A DNA stretch of 64,000 nucleotides from Novosphingobium sp. SG751A (GTDB lineage Bacteria > Pseudomonadota > Alphaproteobacteria > Sphingomonadales > Sphingomonadaceae), in assembly GCF_013149295.1 (NCBI RefSeq), contig NZ_JABGCB010000002.1:310001-374000 (forward strand), given 5' to 3'. Each line of letters opens with the position of its first letter. Position 1 is the first letter of the stretch. Shown here piece after piece: positions 49,051 through 58,577 of this stretch. The notes under the pieces were generated by a model. That model was not told where the DNA came from. It searched no databases and worked only from the letters and a program-made list of their open reading frames with translations. The position numbers were made by a program, and so were the translations under genes.

Positions 49051-51657
49051 ATGACCGATAGCAATGACAAACCGACACTGGGCCGCAAGCCGCTGGGGCT
49101 GAAGCGCTCGGTGGAAGCGGGCGAAGTCAAGCAGACCTTCAGCCACGGCCGCACCAACAAGGTGGTGGTTGAAGTGAAGCGCCGTAAGGTGATCCCGGGC
49201 AAGCCGGGCGAGGGTGGTCAGGGCGTCGAAGCGCCTGCTGCCGCGCCTGCCCCTGCGCCCGCGGCTCAGCCGGTGCGCCCGCCGCTGCCGCCCGTGCGCC
49301 CCGCGCCCGTGGCCGCAAGCCGCGAAACGCGTCAGGAAATGCAGGCCCGCCTGCTGCGTGAGGCCGAAGAGGCCCGTCTGGCCGCCAGTGAAGCCGCAAC
49401 CCGCCGCGAGCAGGAAGAAAAGGCTCGTCAGCTCGAGGAAGAGCGCCGCCGCGCCGAGGAAAATCGCCGCGCAGCGGAGGCCGCCGCTGCGCCTGCGCCG
49501 GTGGTAGAGGAAGCGCCCAAGGTGGAGGAAGCGCCTGCTCCTGCGCCGGTGGTTGAGGCTGCTCCTGCGCCCGCTCCTGCAGCTCCGGTTCAGGTCGAGG
49601 CTCCCAAGGCCGTTCCGGTCGAGGAAAAGCCCGCTGCGCCTGCGCCGCGCCGCTTCACGCCTGTGCAGTCGCCCGCGCCTGCGCCGCGTCGCCCCGAGGC
49701 GGCGGCTCCTGCGCCCAGCAAGAAGCCTGCGCCCAGCCGCGGGAAGGCTGCCGACGAACGCCGTGGCGGCAAGCTGACCGTCAATCGCGCTCTGAACGAG
49801 GACGAAGGCGCCCGCGCCCGTTCGCTGGCCGCTCTCAAGCGCGCCCGCGAGAAGGAACGCCGCGCTCACTTCGGCGGTCAATATCAGCAGCGTGAAAAGC
49901 AGGTGCGCGATGTGATCGTGCCCGAGGCGATCACGGTGCAGGAACTGGCCAACCGTATGGCTGAAAAGGCCGCCGATCTGGTCAAGTCGCTGTTCAAGAT
50001 GGGCATGGTGGTGACGCTCAATCACACCATCGATCAGGATACGGCCGAACTGCTGGTCGAGGAATTCGGCCACAACATCCAGCGCGTGTCGGAAAGCGAT
50101 GTCGATATCGACACGACCGTTGACGTGGACGCCGATGAGACGCTCAAGACCCGTCCGCCGGTCGTTGCGATCATGGGCCACGTTGACCATGGCAAGACCT
50201 CGCTGCTCGACGCGCTGCGCGGCACGGACGTGGTGCGCGGCGAAGCGGGCGGTATTACGCAGCACATCGGCGCCTATCAGATCAAGACCAAGGGCGGCGA
50301 TCTGGTGACGTTCCTCGATACGCCGGGCCACGAGGCTTTCACCGAAATGCGTATGCGCGGTGCCAATGTCACCGATATCGTTATTCTGGTGGTGGCCGGT
50401 GATGACGGGCTGATGCCGCAGACGATCGAGGCGATCAACCACACCAAGGCGGCCGGCGTGCCGATGATCGTGGCGATCACCAAGAGCGACAAGCCCGAAT
50501 TCAACCCGCAGAAGATCCGCGAACGCCTGCTTGAACATGAAATCATCGTCGAGCAGATGTCGGGTGAAGTTCAGGACGTGGAAGTCTCGGCCAAGACCGG
50601 CGCGGGCCTTCAGGACCTGATCGACAAGATCCTGCTGCAGGCCGAACTGATGGAGCTGAAGTCGAACCCGGATCGCGCCGCCGAGGCCACCGTGATCGAA
50701 GCCAAGCTCGACAAGGGCAAGGGGCCTCTGGCCACCGTCCTCATCAATCGCGGTACGCTCAAGGTTGGCGACATCTTCGTGGTCGGCACCCAGTCGGGCC
50801 GCGTGCGCGCCATGCTCGACGACAAGGGGCGTCAGGTGAAGCAGGCTCCGCCCTCGCTGCCGGTTGAGGTTCTGGGCCTTGGCGGCGTGCCGATGGCCGG
50901 TGATACGCTGACCGTGGTGGAAAGCGAAGCGCGTGCCCGCGAAGTGGCGGCCTTCCGTCAGGAGCAGGCCACAACCAAGCGCACGACTTCCGCTCCGGCA
51001 AGTCTGGAAAACATGTTCTCGGCTTTGGCCGCCAAGCAGTCGGTGATCGAATATCCGATTCTGGTGAAGGCTGACGTGCAGGGTTCGGTCGAAGCTATCG
51101 TCAATGCGCTCAACCGCCTGTCGAATGACGAGATCAAGCTGAAGGTTCTGGCTTCGGGCGTGGGTGCGATCACAGAAAGCGACGTCAATCTTGCGGCGGC
51201 TTCGGGCGCCCCGATCGTAGGCTTCAACGTCCGTCCCAATGCCAAGGCGCGCGAGATCATCGAACGCTTCAAGGTGCGGATGAAGTATTTCGACGTGATC
51301 TATCACCTGACCGACGATGTCGCCAAGGAAATGGCGGGCGTCTGGGGACCGGAGCGGATCGAAACCGTGGTGGGCCGCGCCGAGGTCAAGGAAGTGTTCC
51401 CCGCGGGCAAGCACAACAAGGCCGCCGGTCTGCTGGTCGTCGAGGGCTACATCAAGAAGGGCCTCCACACCCGTCTTACCCGCAACGACGTCATCGTTTC
51501 CAAGACCACTGTGGCCTCGCTGCGCCGGTTCAAGGACGATGTGGCCGAGGTTCGCGCAGGTCTCGAATGCGGCGTGGTGCTCGAGGCGACCAACGATGTG
51601 AAGGCGGGCGATATGCTCGAAGTCTTCGAAGTCGAAATGCGCGAGCGCACGCTCTGA
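49051..51657 (+). CDS. infB: Translation initiation factor IF-2
   Basis: IF-2 brings fMet-tRNA to the 30S subunit and hydrolyses GTP on subunit joining. The 868-residue protein has the alphaproteobacterial N-terminus, a long A/P/E/R-rich linker (about 60-260), the G domain with [17 protein letters not shown] and TKSD, and the C-terminal C2 domain. An ATG at 49051 is preferred over upstream in-frame 48931, which overlaps ylxR. A strong terminator follows directly. Confidence 0.97.
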   Translation: MTDSNDKPTLGRKPLGLKRSVEAGEVKQTFSHGRTNKVVVEVKRRKVIPGKPGEGGQGVEAPAAAPAPAPAAQPVRPPLPPVRPAPVAASRETRQEMQARLLREAEEARLAASEAATRREQEEKARQLEEERRRAEENRRAAEAAAAPAPVVEEAPKVEEAPAPAPVVEAAPAPAPAAPVQVEAPKAVPVEEKPAAPAPRRFTPVQSPAPAPRRPEAAAPAPSKKPAPSRGKAADERRGGKLTVNRALNEDEGARARSLAALKRAREKERRAHFGGQYQQREKQVRDVIVPEAITVQELANRMAEKAADLVKSLFKMGMVVTLNHTIDQDTAELLVEEFGHNIQRVSESDVDIDTTVDVDADETLKTRPPVVAIMGHVDHGKTSLLDALRGTDVVRGEAGGITQHIGAYQIKTKGGDLVTFLDTPGHEAFTEMRMRGANVTDIVILVVAGDDGLMPQTIEAINHTKAAGVPMIVAITKSDKPEFNPQKIRERLLEHEIIVEQMSGEVQDVEVSAKTGAGLQDLIDKILLQAELMELKSNPDRAAEATVIEAKLDKGKGPLATVLINRGTLKVGDIFVVGTQSGRVRAMLDDKGRQVKQAPPSLPVEVLGLGGVPMAGDTLTVVESEARAREVAAFRQEQATTKRTTSAPASLENMFSALAAKQSVIEYPILVKADVQGSVEAIVNALNRLSNDEIKLKVLASGVGAITESDVNLAAASGAPIVGFNVRPNAKAREIIERFKVRMKYFDVIYHLTDDVAKEMAGVWGPERIETVVGRAEVKEVFPAGKHNKAAGLLVVEGYIKKGLHTRLTRNDVIVSKTTVASLRRFKDDVAEVRAGLECGVVLEATNDVKAGDMLEVFEVEMRERTL

Positions 51658-51676
51658 TCCTTTAACGGATCGACGT

Positions 51677-51716
51677 AAAAAGGGCGGCTTCCCGGATCGG
51701 GGAGCCGCCCTTTTTT
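51677..51716 (+). terminator. Rho-independent terminator after infB
   Basis: An A-rich start and GGGCGGCT pair with AGCCGCCC before TTTTTT, the stem covering 51677-51716. It splits the expected infB-rbfA transcript. Confidence 0.9.
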
Positions 51717-51835
51717 GCGTCTGAAGGTCCGTTCGGCCGGTGGGAAAGGGGGCAGGGGAGAGCCCTGTCATGTTTCCATCATTTGGCCGAAACGGGGCCT
51801 CAGGTGAGGGCGGCGCGATGCACCGCCCAAAAGAT

Positions 51836-52276
51836 TTAACGAATGGCGCCCGCAATCACGCTCGCCACGATGCCGGTGGTGATGGCGACCAGCACGGCGT
51901 CATTGCCGCTGCGCACCCAGTGATAGCCGCGCGGGGGCGGACCGAGGCGGCGGTAACGGTGATAATCGACCACAGCGTAATTGGGCGCGCGGCCACGGTC
52001 GAAACGCTCGCCCTTGCGGAACTGGACGAATTGGCCGCCGGGGCCGCGACCTTGCGGGCCTTGGGCAAAACCGCGATCGGGACCATGGTTCTGCGGGCCG
52101 CGATAGTCGTGGTTGCCGGGGCCGCCACGATTGTCCTGACCGCCACGGTTATCGGGACCACGATGATCGGCGCCACGATGATCGCCTGGGCCATCATGGC
52201 CGCCCGGCTGCGCCAGAGCAGGGGCGGCAGGGGCCAGCAGAGCGGCGGCCAGCAGCAGCGCGAGGGGTTTCTTCAT
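51836..52276 (-). CDS. RcnB family secreted protein, copy 1
   Basis: The 146-residue protein has a signal peptide (KKPLALLLAAALLAPAAPALA), a region rich in G, H, D and N, and the RcnB ending PPPRGYHWVRSGNDAVLV with a hydrophobic C-terminus. RcnB proteins lie in the periplasm and help nickel and cobalt homeostasis; many proteobacterial members have unknown roles. It is on the opposite strand to the operon around it and heads left. A second copy precedes it. Confidence 0.85.
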   Translation of the reverse strand: MKKPLALLLAAALLAPAAPALAQPGGHDGPGDHRGADHRGPDNRGGQDNRGGPGNHDYRGPQNHGPDRGFAQGPQGRGPGGQFVQFRKGERFDRGRAPNYAVVDYHRYRRLGPPPRGYHWVRSGNDAVLVAITTGIVASVIAGAIR

Positions 52277-52411
52277 GGTAATTCTCCTGTAGGAAGAGAT
52301 GAATTCTTCAATATGCTGTTCTTACAATTACCTGATGGGCTCGAACATGAACGGCGGCGCTCATTCTTGTGTTAAATTGTCGCATCGCCCCAAACGGCGC
52401 CGCAAACGAAA

Positions 52412-52441
52412 CGGCTCGCCTTGATCGATCAAGGCGAGCCG
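52412..52441 (-). terminator. Perfect palindrome serving as terminator of the second RcnB gene
   Basis: A perfect 30-base palindrome (52412-52426 with 52427-52441) is followed on the minus strand by TTTCGTTTG. It lies 25 bases past the stop of the gene at 52467. Confidence 0.75.
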
Positions 52442-52466
52442 CAGTTGGTGACGTACAGGGGAGATT

Positions 52467-52835
52467 TTAGCGGATCGCGCCGACGATCACGCTGGCGACG
52501 ATGCCGCTGGTGATGCCGATAAGCAGCGCATCATTGCCGCTGCGGACCCAGCGATAGCCGCGCGGCGGCGGACGCAGGCGGTGCCAGCGGCGGTAATCGT
52601 TGATGACGACATAATTGGGCGCGCGTTCGGCATAAAAGCGCTCGCCGCGACGGAACTGGCGCCAACCGGGCTGGGGCGCCCAACCGGGGCCGCCGCCGTG
52701 CCATTCGGGCCCGCGACCGCCATGGCGGCCATGGTCCCAGTGGCCGCGCCCGCCGCGGCCATGATCGGGATCGGCCGAGGCCGCCGTCGGGGCAAGAATC
52801 AGCGCGCAAAGGGCCAGACTGATAATTTTACGCAT
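52467..52835 (-). CDS. RcnB family secreted protein, copy 2
   Basis: The 122-residue protein has a signal peptide (RKIISLALCALILAPTAASA), a histidine-glycine-rich segment (DHGRGGRGHWDHGRHGGRGP) and the RcnB ending PPPRGYRWVRSGNDALLI followed by VASVIVGAIR. The last 40 residues match copy 1 closely, so the pair arose by duplication. The histidine-rich part might bind metal; this is inference. It is divergent from rbfA. Confidence 0.87.
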   Translation of the reverse strand: MRKIISLALCALILAPTAASADPDHGRGGRGHWDHGRHGGRGPEWHGGGPGWAPQPGWRQFRRGERFYAERAPNYVVINDYRRWHRLRPPPRGYRWVRSGNDALLIGITSGIVASVIVGAIR

Positions 52836-52987
52836 GCATTCCTCCTTGGAGGCGTTGAATTGTCGGGGCGAGACCCGATTTCAACACCGCTCATGGTATA
52901 AGAAGTCATTGCCAAGCGATGCGTTCCATGGGCAAAGCGAATTTACGACAGGCCGGTGCGATCCGGCGACAGAATTGATGAGACATT

Positions 52988-53413
52988 ATGGCACGCCACC
53001 AAACTTCCACTCCCGAAAACCGCTCGGTCCGCCTGCTCAAGGTGGGCGAGCAGGTGCGGCACGTGATTTCCGATATGTTGTCGCGCCAGATGGTGCATGA
53101 CGACACCCTGACCGCCCATTCGGTCAGCGTGACTGAGGTCCGCATGAGCCCGGATCTGCGCCACGCCACGGTTTTTGTGAAACCCCTGCTGGGGGTGGAC
53201 GAGGAGATCGTGCTCAAGGCTTTGCGCACGCATACCGCCTTTTTCCAGAAGGAAGTCGCGGGCAAGCTGAAGCTGAAATATGCGGCCAAGATCAAGTTCC
53301 TGCCCGATGAGAGCTTTGACGAGGCAAGCCGGATCGACGCGTTGCTGGCCGATCCGCGCGTGCTGCGCGATATTGGCGAGCATGAGGATGGCGAACAAAA
53401 GGGCGGCGAGTAA
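52988..53413 (+). CDS. rbfA: Ribosome-binding factor A
   Basis: RbfA binds the immature 30S subunit and aids 16S rRNA processing at the 5' end. The 141-residue KH-like protein has [39 protein letters not shown] and [17 protein letters not shown]. The ATG lies 152 bases from the divergent RcnB gene, so it has its own promoter rather than one shared with infB. tdk follows after nine bases. Confidence 0.97.
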   Translation: MARHQTSTPENRSVRLLKVGEQVRHVISDMLSRQMVHDDTLTAHSVSVTEVRMSPDLRHATVFVKPLLGVDEEIVLKALRTHTAFFQKEVAGKLKLKYAAKIKFLPDESFDEASRIDALLADPRVLRDIGEHEDGEQKGGE

Positions 53414-53422
53414 GCCAGTCTG

Positions 53423-54004
53423 ATGGCCAAGCTCTATTTCTACTATGCCAGCATGAACGCGGGCAAATCGACCACGCTGCTTCAGGCCGATTTCAACTAT
53501 CGCGAGCGGGGCATGGCCACGATGCTGTGGACGGCGGCGCTGGACCATCGCGGGGGCGATCATGCGATCGAGAGCCGGATCGGGCTGGCGGCGGATGCGC
53601 ATCGTTTTGGCGCGGATACCGATATTCACGGCGCGGTGATGGCCGCGCACGAGGCCGCGCCTCTGTCCTGCGTGCTGATCGACGAGGCGCAGTTCCTCTC
53701 CGCCGAGCAGGTGTGGCAGGCCGCGCGCGTTGCAGATGAGGGCGGGATCCCGGTCCTGTGCTATGGCCTGCGCACCGATTTTCAGGGCGAATTGTTCCCC
53801 GGATCGGCGGCTTTGCTGGGCATTGCCGATGCGTTGGTGGAATTGAAGGCGGTGTGTCATTGCGGGCGCAAGGCGACGATGAACCTGCGCGTGGATGCGG
53901 CGGGCCAAGCGGTGATCGAGGGCGCGCAGACCGAGATAGGCGGCAATGATCGCTATGTCGCCCTGTGCCGCCGGCATTTCTCGCAGGCGCGGGGCGCGCA
54001 GTGA
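53423..54004 (+). CDS. tdk: Thymidine kinase (type II)
   Basis: Tdk phosphorylates thymidine for salvage. The 193-residue protein has the P-loop ASMNAGKST at residues 9-17, LIDEAQFLS with the catalytic glutamate, and cysteines VCHCG and LCRRHF for zinc binding. The form is the tetrameric type II enzyme. The gene lies between rbfA and truB, where it is not usually found, and ends overlapping the next start. Confidence 0.96.
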   Translation: MAKLYFYYASMNAGKSTTLLQADFNYRERGMATMLWTAALDHRGGDHAIESRIGLAADAHRFGADTDIHGAVMAAHEAAPLSCVLIDEAQFLSAEQVWQAARVADEGGIPVLCYGLRTDFQGELFPGSAALLGIADALVELKAVCHCGRKATMNLRVDAAGQAVIEGAQTEIGGNDRYVALCRRHFSQARGAQ

Positions 54005-54684
54005 TGGATATGACGCCGGTCTTTCGCTTTGCCGGGCTGATCGTGCCGCTGGTGGTGGCCATCGTGTTTCACGAGGTGGCGCATGGGTTGGCGGCGCGGG
54101 CGCTGGGCGACCCCACGGCCAGCGAGGCGAAGCGGTTGAGCCTCAATCCGCTGCGCCATGTCGATCTGGTGGGCACCTTGCTGTTGCCGGGGATGCTGGC
54201 GCTGGCGAAATTGCCGGTGTTCGGCTGGGCGCGACCGGTGCCGGTCAACAAATGGCGGCTGCGCAATCCGCGCGTGGGCATGATGATCGTGGCGGCGGCA
54301 GGACCTTTGTCCAATATTGTCATGGCCGTTCTGGGCGCATTGCTGCTGGGCGCGATGGCCCATATGTCGCAGGCGATTGGCGTGCAGGTGGCGGCCGAGA
54401 TGCTGCTGACCTTTATTCAGATCAATCTGTTTCTGGCGCTGTTCAACCTGCTGCCGATCCCGCCGTTTGACGGTTCGCATATTGTGGAGGGACTTTTGCC
54501 CCAGCGGGCGGCGGCGGTTTATGCGCGGTTTCGCCGTTTGGGTTTTGCGCTGGTGCTGGTTCTGCTGGTGGTCTTGCCGCAACTGGTGCCGGGTTTCGAT
54601 CTGGTGGACCGCTGGGTTGGGCCGCCGTTCGACTGGTCCTATCGGCGGATGCTCGATCTGGCGCGTCTGGTGATGGGAGAATAG
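54004..54684 (+). CDS. Site-2 protease family membrane metalloprotease (M50)
   Basis: The protein is 226 residues of mostly membrane helix. The zinc site H23-E24-x-x-H27 (HEVAH) and a second motif LLPIPPFDGSHI mark the short M50/site-2 protease group, which cuts substrates within the membrane. An ATG at 54004 overlaps the tdk stop. It lacks the PDZ domain of RseP, which acts in sigma-E signalling, so its substrate is unknown. truB begins four bases later. Confidence 0.93.
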   Translation: MDMTPVFRFAGLIVPLVVAIVFHEVAHGLAARALGDPTASEAKRLSLNPLRHVDLVGTLLLPGMLALAKLPVFGWARPVPVNKWRLRNPRVGMMIVAAAGPLSNIVMAVLGALLLGAMAHMSQAIGVQVAAEMLLTFIQINLFLALFNLLPIPPFDGSHIVEGLLPQRAAAVYARFRRLGFALVLVLLVVLPQLVPGFDLVDRWVGPPFDWSYRRMLDLARLVMGE

Positions 54685-54688
54685 GGCG

Positions 54689-55606
54689 ATGAGCGTCCAT
54701 GGCTGGATCATTCTGGACAAGCCGCTGGAACTGGGCAGCACGCAGGCCGTCAGCGCGGTCAAGCGCAACCTGCGCGCGGCAGGCTATAATATGAAGCTGA
54801 AAGGCGGGATCAAGGTGGGCCATGGCGGCACGCTGGACCCGCTGGCCAGCGGGATTTTGCCGATTGCGCTGGGCGAGGCAACGAAATTGACCGGGCGGAT
54901 GCTCGATGCGTCCAAGACCTATGATTTCACGGTCCGCTTTGGTGAGGAAACGGAAACGCTCGACCTTGAGGGCGAGGTGGTGGCGAGCAGCGATGTGCGC
55001 CCGATTGCGGCGGAGATTGCGGCGGTGCTGCCATCCTTTACCGGGCCTATCGAGCAGGTGCCGCCCGCCTATTCGGCGCTGATGATCGACGGGGTGCGCG
55101 CCTATGACCGCGCGCGCCGGGGCGAAGCGGTGGATATGCCCACGCGCGCGGTTACGATCCATACGCTCGACCTGATCAATGCGGGCGAGGATTGGGCGAC
55201 CTTGCGCGCGCATGTCTCAAAGGGCACCTATATCCGCAGTCTTGCGCGCGACATAGCGTTGGCGCTGGGCACGCGCGGATCGGTAACGATGCTGCGGCGG
55301 CTGTCGGCAGGGCCCTTTACGCTGGAGCACGCGATTTCGCTGGACTCCTTGAACGAAATCGGTCAGGGGGCGCCGCTTGGAACTAAACTTCTGCCGCTTG
55401 AGGCAGGGCTGGTCGACATCCCGGCTCTATCCCTCACGTCCGAACAGGCAGGGGCGGTCCGTCAGGGCCGCGTTCTTTTCGGGCAGCCCTATCCCGATGG
55501 GCTTTATTTGGCGCGGCTGGGCGATGTGCCCGTGGCGTTGATGAAGATCGAGGGAGGTTCGGCCAAGGTCGAGCGGGGGTTCAACCTTTCGGATGTCGCG
55601 GAGTAG
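54689..55606 (+). CDS. truB: tRNA pseudouridine(55) synthase
   Basis: TruB makes the pseudouridine of the tRNA T-loop. The 305-residue protein carries the catalytic D50 in [12 protein letters not shown], the [15 protein letters not shown] strand and the C-terminal PUA-like domain. Position next to rpsO is typical of the conserved operon. rpsO starts five bases after its stop. Confidence 0.97.
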   Translation: MSVHGWIILDKPLELGSTQAVSAVKRNLRAAGYNMKLKGGIKVGHGGTLDPLASGILPIALGEATKLTGRMLDASKTYDFTVRFGEETETLDLEGEVVASSDVRPIAAEIAAVLPSFTGPIEQVPPAYSALMIDGVRAYDRARRGEAVDMPTRAVTIHTLDLINAGEDWATLRAHVSKGTYIRSLARDIALALGTRGSVTMLRRLSAGPFTLEHAISLDSLNEIGQGAPLGTKLLPLEAGLVDIPALSLTSEQAGAVRQGRVLFGQPYPDGLYLARLGDVPVALMKIEGGSAKVERGFNLSDVAE

Positions 55607-55611
55607 AGACT

Positions 55612-55881
55612 ATGACGATTACCGCTGAAAAGAAGCAGGAACTGATCGCTGACAACGCCCAGCACGCAGGCGACACCGGTTCGCCCGAAGTGCAGGTTGC
55701 GATCCTGACCACGCGCATTGTCAACCTCACCGAACACTTCAAGACCCACGCGAAGGACAACCACTCGCGTCGCGGTCTGCTTCAGCTGGTCAACAAGCGT
55801 CGCACGCTGCTGGCCTATCTGAAGAAGAAGGATGTGGCGCGTTACAACGCTCTCATCGCCAAGCTGGGCCTGCGTAAGTAA
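55612..55881 (+). CDS. rpsO: 30S ribosomal protein S15
   Basis: S15 is a primary 16S rRNA-binding protein of the central domain. The 89-residue protein matches S15 end to end ([44 protein letters not shown]). A GC-rich hairpin follows. In many bacteria S15 represses its own translation; no such structure can be claimed here. Confidence 0.98.
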   Translation: MTITAEKKQELIADNAQHAGDTGSPEVQVAILTTRIVNLTEHFKTHAKDNHSRRGLLQLVNKRRTLLAYLKKKDVARYNALIAKLGLRK

Positions 55882-55892
55882 GCCAGGTTTTT

Positions 55893-55921
55893 CGAAGCGC
55901 CCCAACCGGGGCGCTTCGTTT
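55893..55921 (+). terminator. Terminator after rpsO
   Basis: CGAAGCGCCCC (55893-55903) pairs with GGGGCGCTTCG (55908-55918), loop AACC, followed by TTTA. It separates rpsO from pnp. Confidence 0.8.
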
Positions 55922-56162
55922 ATGGGAAAAGGCGGTTGTCGATGGATCGGCGCCGCCTTTTCCGCTATACAGCGCCCGATTTGTCGAACACGCCCCGCTT
56001 TGGGGCGGTTTGCATATCAGGCGCATGATTGATTTTGGGGCTTTTTCTGCAATTCGGCAGAGGCCTTTGGGGCATGAACAAACAGCCCCGCACCGCACCG
56101 GGCGGCTATCCCGGCAGCAAATCCTGTGTGGCAATAGGGCCATGCGGGCTGAAGGATACACA

Positions 56163-58469
56163 ATGTTCGACGTGAAAACCGTATCGCTGGAGTGGGGCGG
56201 AAAGACCCTCACCCTCGAAACCGGCCGTATCGCCCGTCAGGCTGACGGCGCTGTTCTGGCCACCTATGGCGAAACCGTGGTGCTTTGCGCCGTGACCGCC
56301 GCCAAGTCGGTGAAGGAAGGCCAGGACTTCTTCCCGCTGACCGTCCACTATCAGGAAAAGTTTTCGGCTGCCGGTCGCATTCCCGGTGGCTTCTTTAAGC
56401 GCGAGCGCGGCGCGACGGAAAAGGAAACGCTGGTTTCCCGCCTGATCGACCGTCCGGTCCGCCCGCTGTTCCCCGAAGGTTTCTATAACGAAATCAACGT
56501 TATTGCTCAGGTCCTGAGCTATGACGGCGAAACCGAGCCCGATATCGTTGCGATGATCGCCGCCTCGGCCGCGCTGACCATTTCGGGCGTGCCTTTCATG
56601 GGTCCCATCGGTGCGGCCCGCGTGGGCTTCAAGGATGGCGAATATCAGCTCAACCCGTCGATGGCGCAGGTGGCCGAAGGCCGTCTCGACCTCGTTGTGG
56701 CGGCCACCGGCAACGCTGTGATGATGGTTGAATCGGAAGCCAAGGAGCTGTCCGAGGAAGAGATGCTGGGCGCCGTGATGTTTGCCCATGCCGAAAGCCG
56801 CAAGGTCGTCAACGCGATCATCGATCTGGCCGAAAAGGCGGCCAAGGATCCGTGGGAAGTCGATCTGTCGGACAACACCGCCGACATGAAGGCCAAGCTC
56901 AAGAAGCTGGTGGGCAAGGACATCGCCGCCGCCTACAAGCTGACCGACAAGTCGGCCCGCTCGAACGCGCTGAATGAAGTTCGCGCCAAGGCCAAGGCCG
57001 CTTTCGCCGACGAAACGCCCCAGACCCAGATGGTTGCCATCAAGGTGACCAAGAAGCTGGAAGCTGAAATCGTGCGCACCGCCATCCTCAAGGACGGCAA
57101 GCGTATCGACGGGCGCACCACCACGCAGATCCGGCCGATCGAATCGATGGTCGGCTTCCTGCCCCGCACTCATGGTTCGGCGCTGTTCACGCGCGGTGAA
57201 ACGCAGTCGATCTGCACCACCACGCTGGGCACCAAGGACGCCGAGCAGATGATCGACGGTCTTGATGGCCTGTCGTATCAGAACTTCATGCTGCACTATA
57301 ACTTCCCCCCCTATTCGGTGGGTGAAGTGGGCCGCTTCGGCGCCCCCGGTCGCCGCGAAGTGGGCCATGGCAAGCTGGCATGGCGCGCGCTGCACCCGGT
57401 GCTGCCGTCGAAGGAAGACTTCCCTTACACGATCCGCGTTCTCTCGGATATTACCGAGTCGAACGGTTCGTCCTCGATGGCCACCGTCTGCGGCGGTTCG
57501 CTCTCGATGATGGACGCCGGTGTGCCGCTGGCGCGGCCGGTTTCGGGCATCGCGATGGGCCTGATCCTTGAAGGCGACGATTTCACCGTGCTGTCCGACA
57601 TTCTGGGTGATGAAGATCATCTGGGCGACATGGACTTCAAGGTGGCCGGTACGTCTGAAGGCATCACCACGATGCAGATGGACATCAAGGTTGCCGGCAT
57701 CACGCAGGAAATCATGGGTCAGGCTCTGGCTCAGGCCAAGGAAGGCCGCGCGCATATCCTGGGTGAAATGCTCAAGGCTCTGGGCGAAGCGCGTACCGAA
57801 CTGTCGGCTCACGCTCCGCGCATCGAAACCATCAGCATCGACAAGTCGAAGATCCGCGATATCATCGGCACGGGCGGCAAGGTGATCCGCGAGATCGTTG
57901 CCACCACCGGCGCCAAGGTCGACATTGACGATGAAGGCATCGTCAAGATCTCGTCGAGCGACGTGGCGCAGATCGAGGCCGCCAAGGCCTGGATTCTGGG
58001 CATTGTGGAAGAGGCCGAAGTCGGCAAGATCTACAAGGGCAAGGTCGTCAACATCGTCGATTTCGGCGCGTTTGTGAACTTCATGGGCGGCAAGGACGGT
58101 CTGGTCCACGTGTCGGAAATGAAGAACGAGCGCGTGGAAAAGCCCACCGACGTGGTCAAGGAAGGTCAGGAGGTCTTCGTCAAGGTCCTCGAGATCGATC
58201 CGCGCGGCAAGGTGCGCCTGTCGATGCGCGTTGTCGATCAGGAAACCGGCGCCGAGCTGGAAGACACCCGTCCGCCCCGCGAGCCGCGCGAACCGCGCGC
58301 TGATCGTGGCGACCGTGGCGGCGACCGCCGTCCGCGTGGTGGCGACCGCGACCGTGGTCCCCGTCGTGAAGGCGGCCGCGATGGTGGCCGTGACCGCGGT
58401 CCCCGTCGTGACCGTGAAGAGGGTGGCAACCCCGATCACATGCCTGCTTTCCTGAAGTCGGAAGACTGA
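56163..58469 (+). CDS. pnp: Polyribonucleotide nucleotidyltransferase (PNPase)
   Basis: PNPase is the phosphorolytic 3'-5' RNase. The 768-residue protein has two RNase PH cores ([50 protein letters not shown]), a KH domain with [10 protein letters not shown] and an S1 domain ([21 protein letters not shown]). A tail of about 70 residues, rich in R, G and D, follows; it is longer than most and RGG-like. The ATG at 56163 ([14 protein letters not shown]) is the usual start. Confidence 0.97.
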   Translation: MFDVKTVSLEWGGKTLTLETGRIARQADGAVLATYGETVVLCAVTAAKSVKEGQDFFPLTVHYQEKFSAAGRIPGGFFKRERGATEKETLVSRLIDRPVRPLFPEGFYNEINVIAQVLSYDGETEPDIVAMIAASAALTISGVPFMGPIGAARVGFKDGEYQLNPSMAQVAEGRLDLVVAATGNAVMMVESEAKELSEEEMLGAVMFAHAESRKVVNAIIDLAEKAAKDPWEVDLSDNTADMKAKLKKLVGKDIAAAYKLTDKSARSNALNEVRAKAKAAFADETPQTQMVAIKVTKKLEAEIVRTAILKDGKRIDGRTTTQIRPIESMVGFLPRTHGSALFTRGETQSICTTTLGTKDAEQMIDGLDGLSYQNFMLHYNFPPYSVGEVGRFGAPGRREVGHGKLAWRALHPVLPSKEDFPYTIRVLSDITESNGSSSMATVCGGSLSMMDAGVPLARPVSGIAMGLILEGDDFTVLSDILGDEDHLGDMDFKVAGTSEGITTMQMDIKVAGITQEIMGQALAQAKEGRAHILGEMLKALGEARTELSAHAPRIETISIDKSKIRDIIGTGGKVIREIVATTGAKVDIDDEGIVKISSSDVAQIEAAKAWILGIVEEAEVGKIYKGKVVNIVDFGAFVNFMGGKDGLVHVSEMKNERVEKPTDVVKEGQEVFVKVLEIDPRGKVRLSMRVVDQETGAELEDTRPPREPREPRADRGDRGGDRRPRGGDRDRGPRREGGRDGGRDRGPRRDREEGGNPDHMPAFLKSED

Positions 58470-58516
58470 TCCCATAGTGGGGGAGGGCGTCCTCGCTCTC
58501 CCTTGGGATCAAAGAA

Positions 58517-58551
58517 AAGGCCCGCCTCCAGCAGTGGGGGCGGGCCTTCTT
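58517..58551. terminator. Bidirectional terminator between pnp and the GGDEF gene
   Basis: AAGGCCCGCC (58517-58526) pairs with GGCGGGCCTT (58539-58548), flanked by A-rich and CTTCTT bases, between two convergent genes. Confidence 0.8.
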
Positions 58552-58577
58552 CTTGGTGGGGCAACCAAGAAGCCGGT

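Noticed and set aside
48610..51855. A very long open stretch on the minus strand opposite ylxR and infB
   Set aside because: High GC and strong codon bias of infB leave few stops in this frame; the translation is R/H/D-rich with no motifs. The same reason covers minus-strand openings at 819-2258, 2468-4390, 6771-9047 and 56106-58475.
52412..52441. Perfect palindrome as an operator for a regulator
   Set aside because: It lies just after a stop codon and before a T-rich run on the same strand, which fits a terminator better.
58477..58577. Short open frame between pnp and the GGDEF gene
   Set aside because: It runs through the shared terminator hairpin and has no ribosome site.
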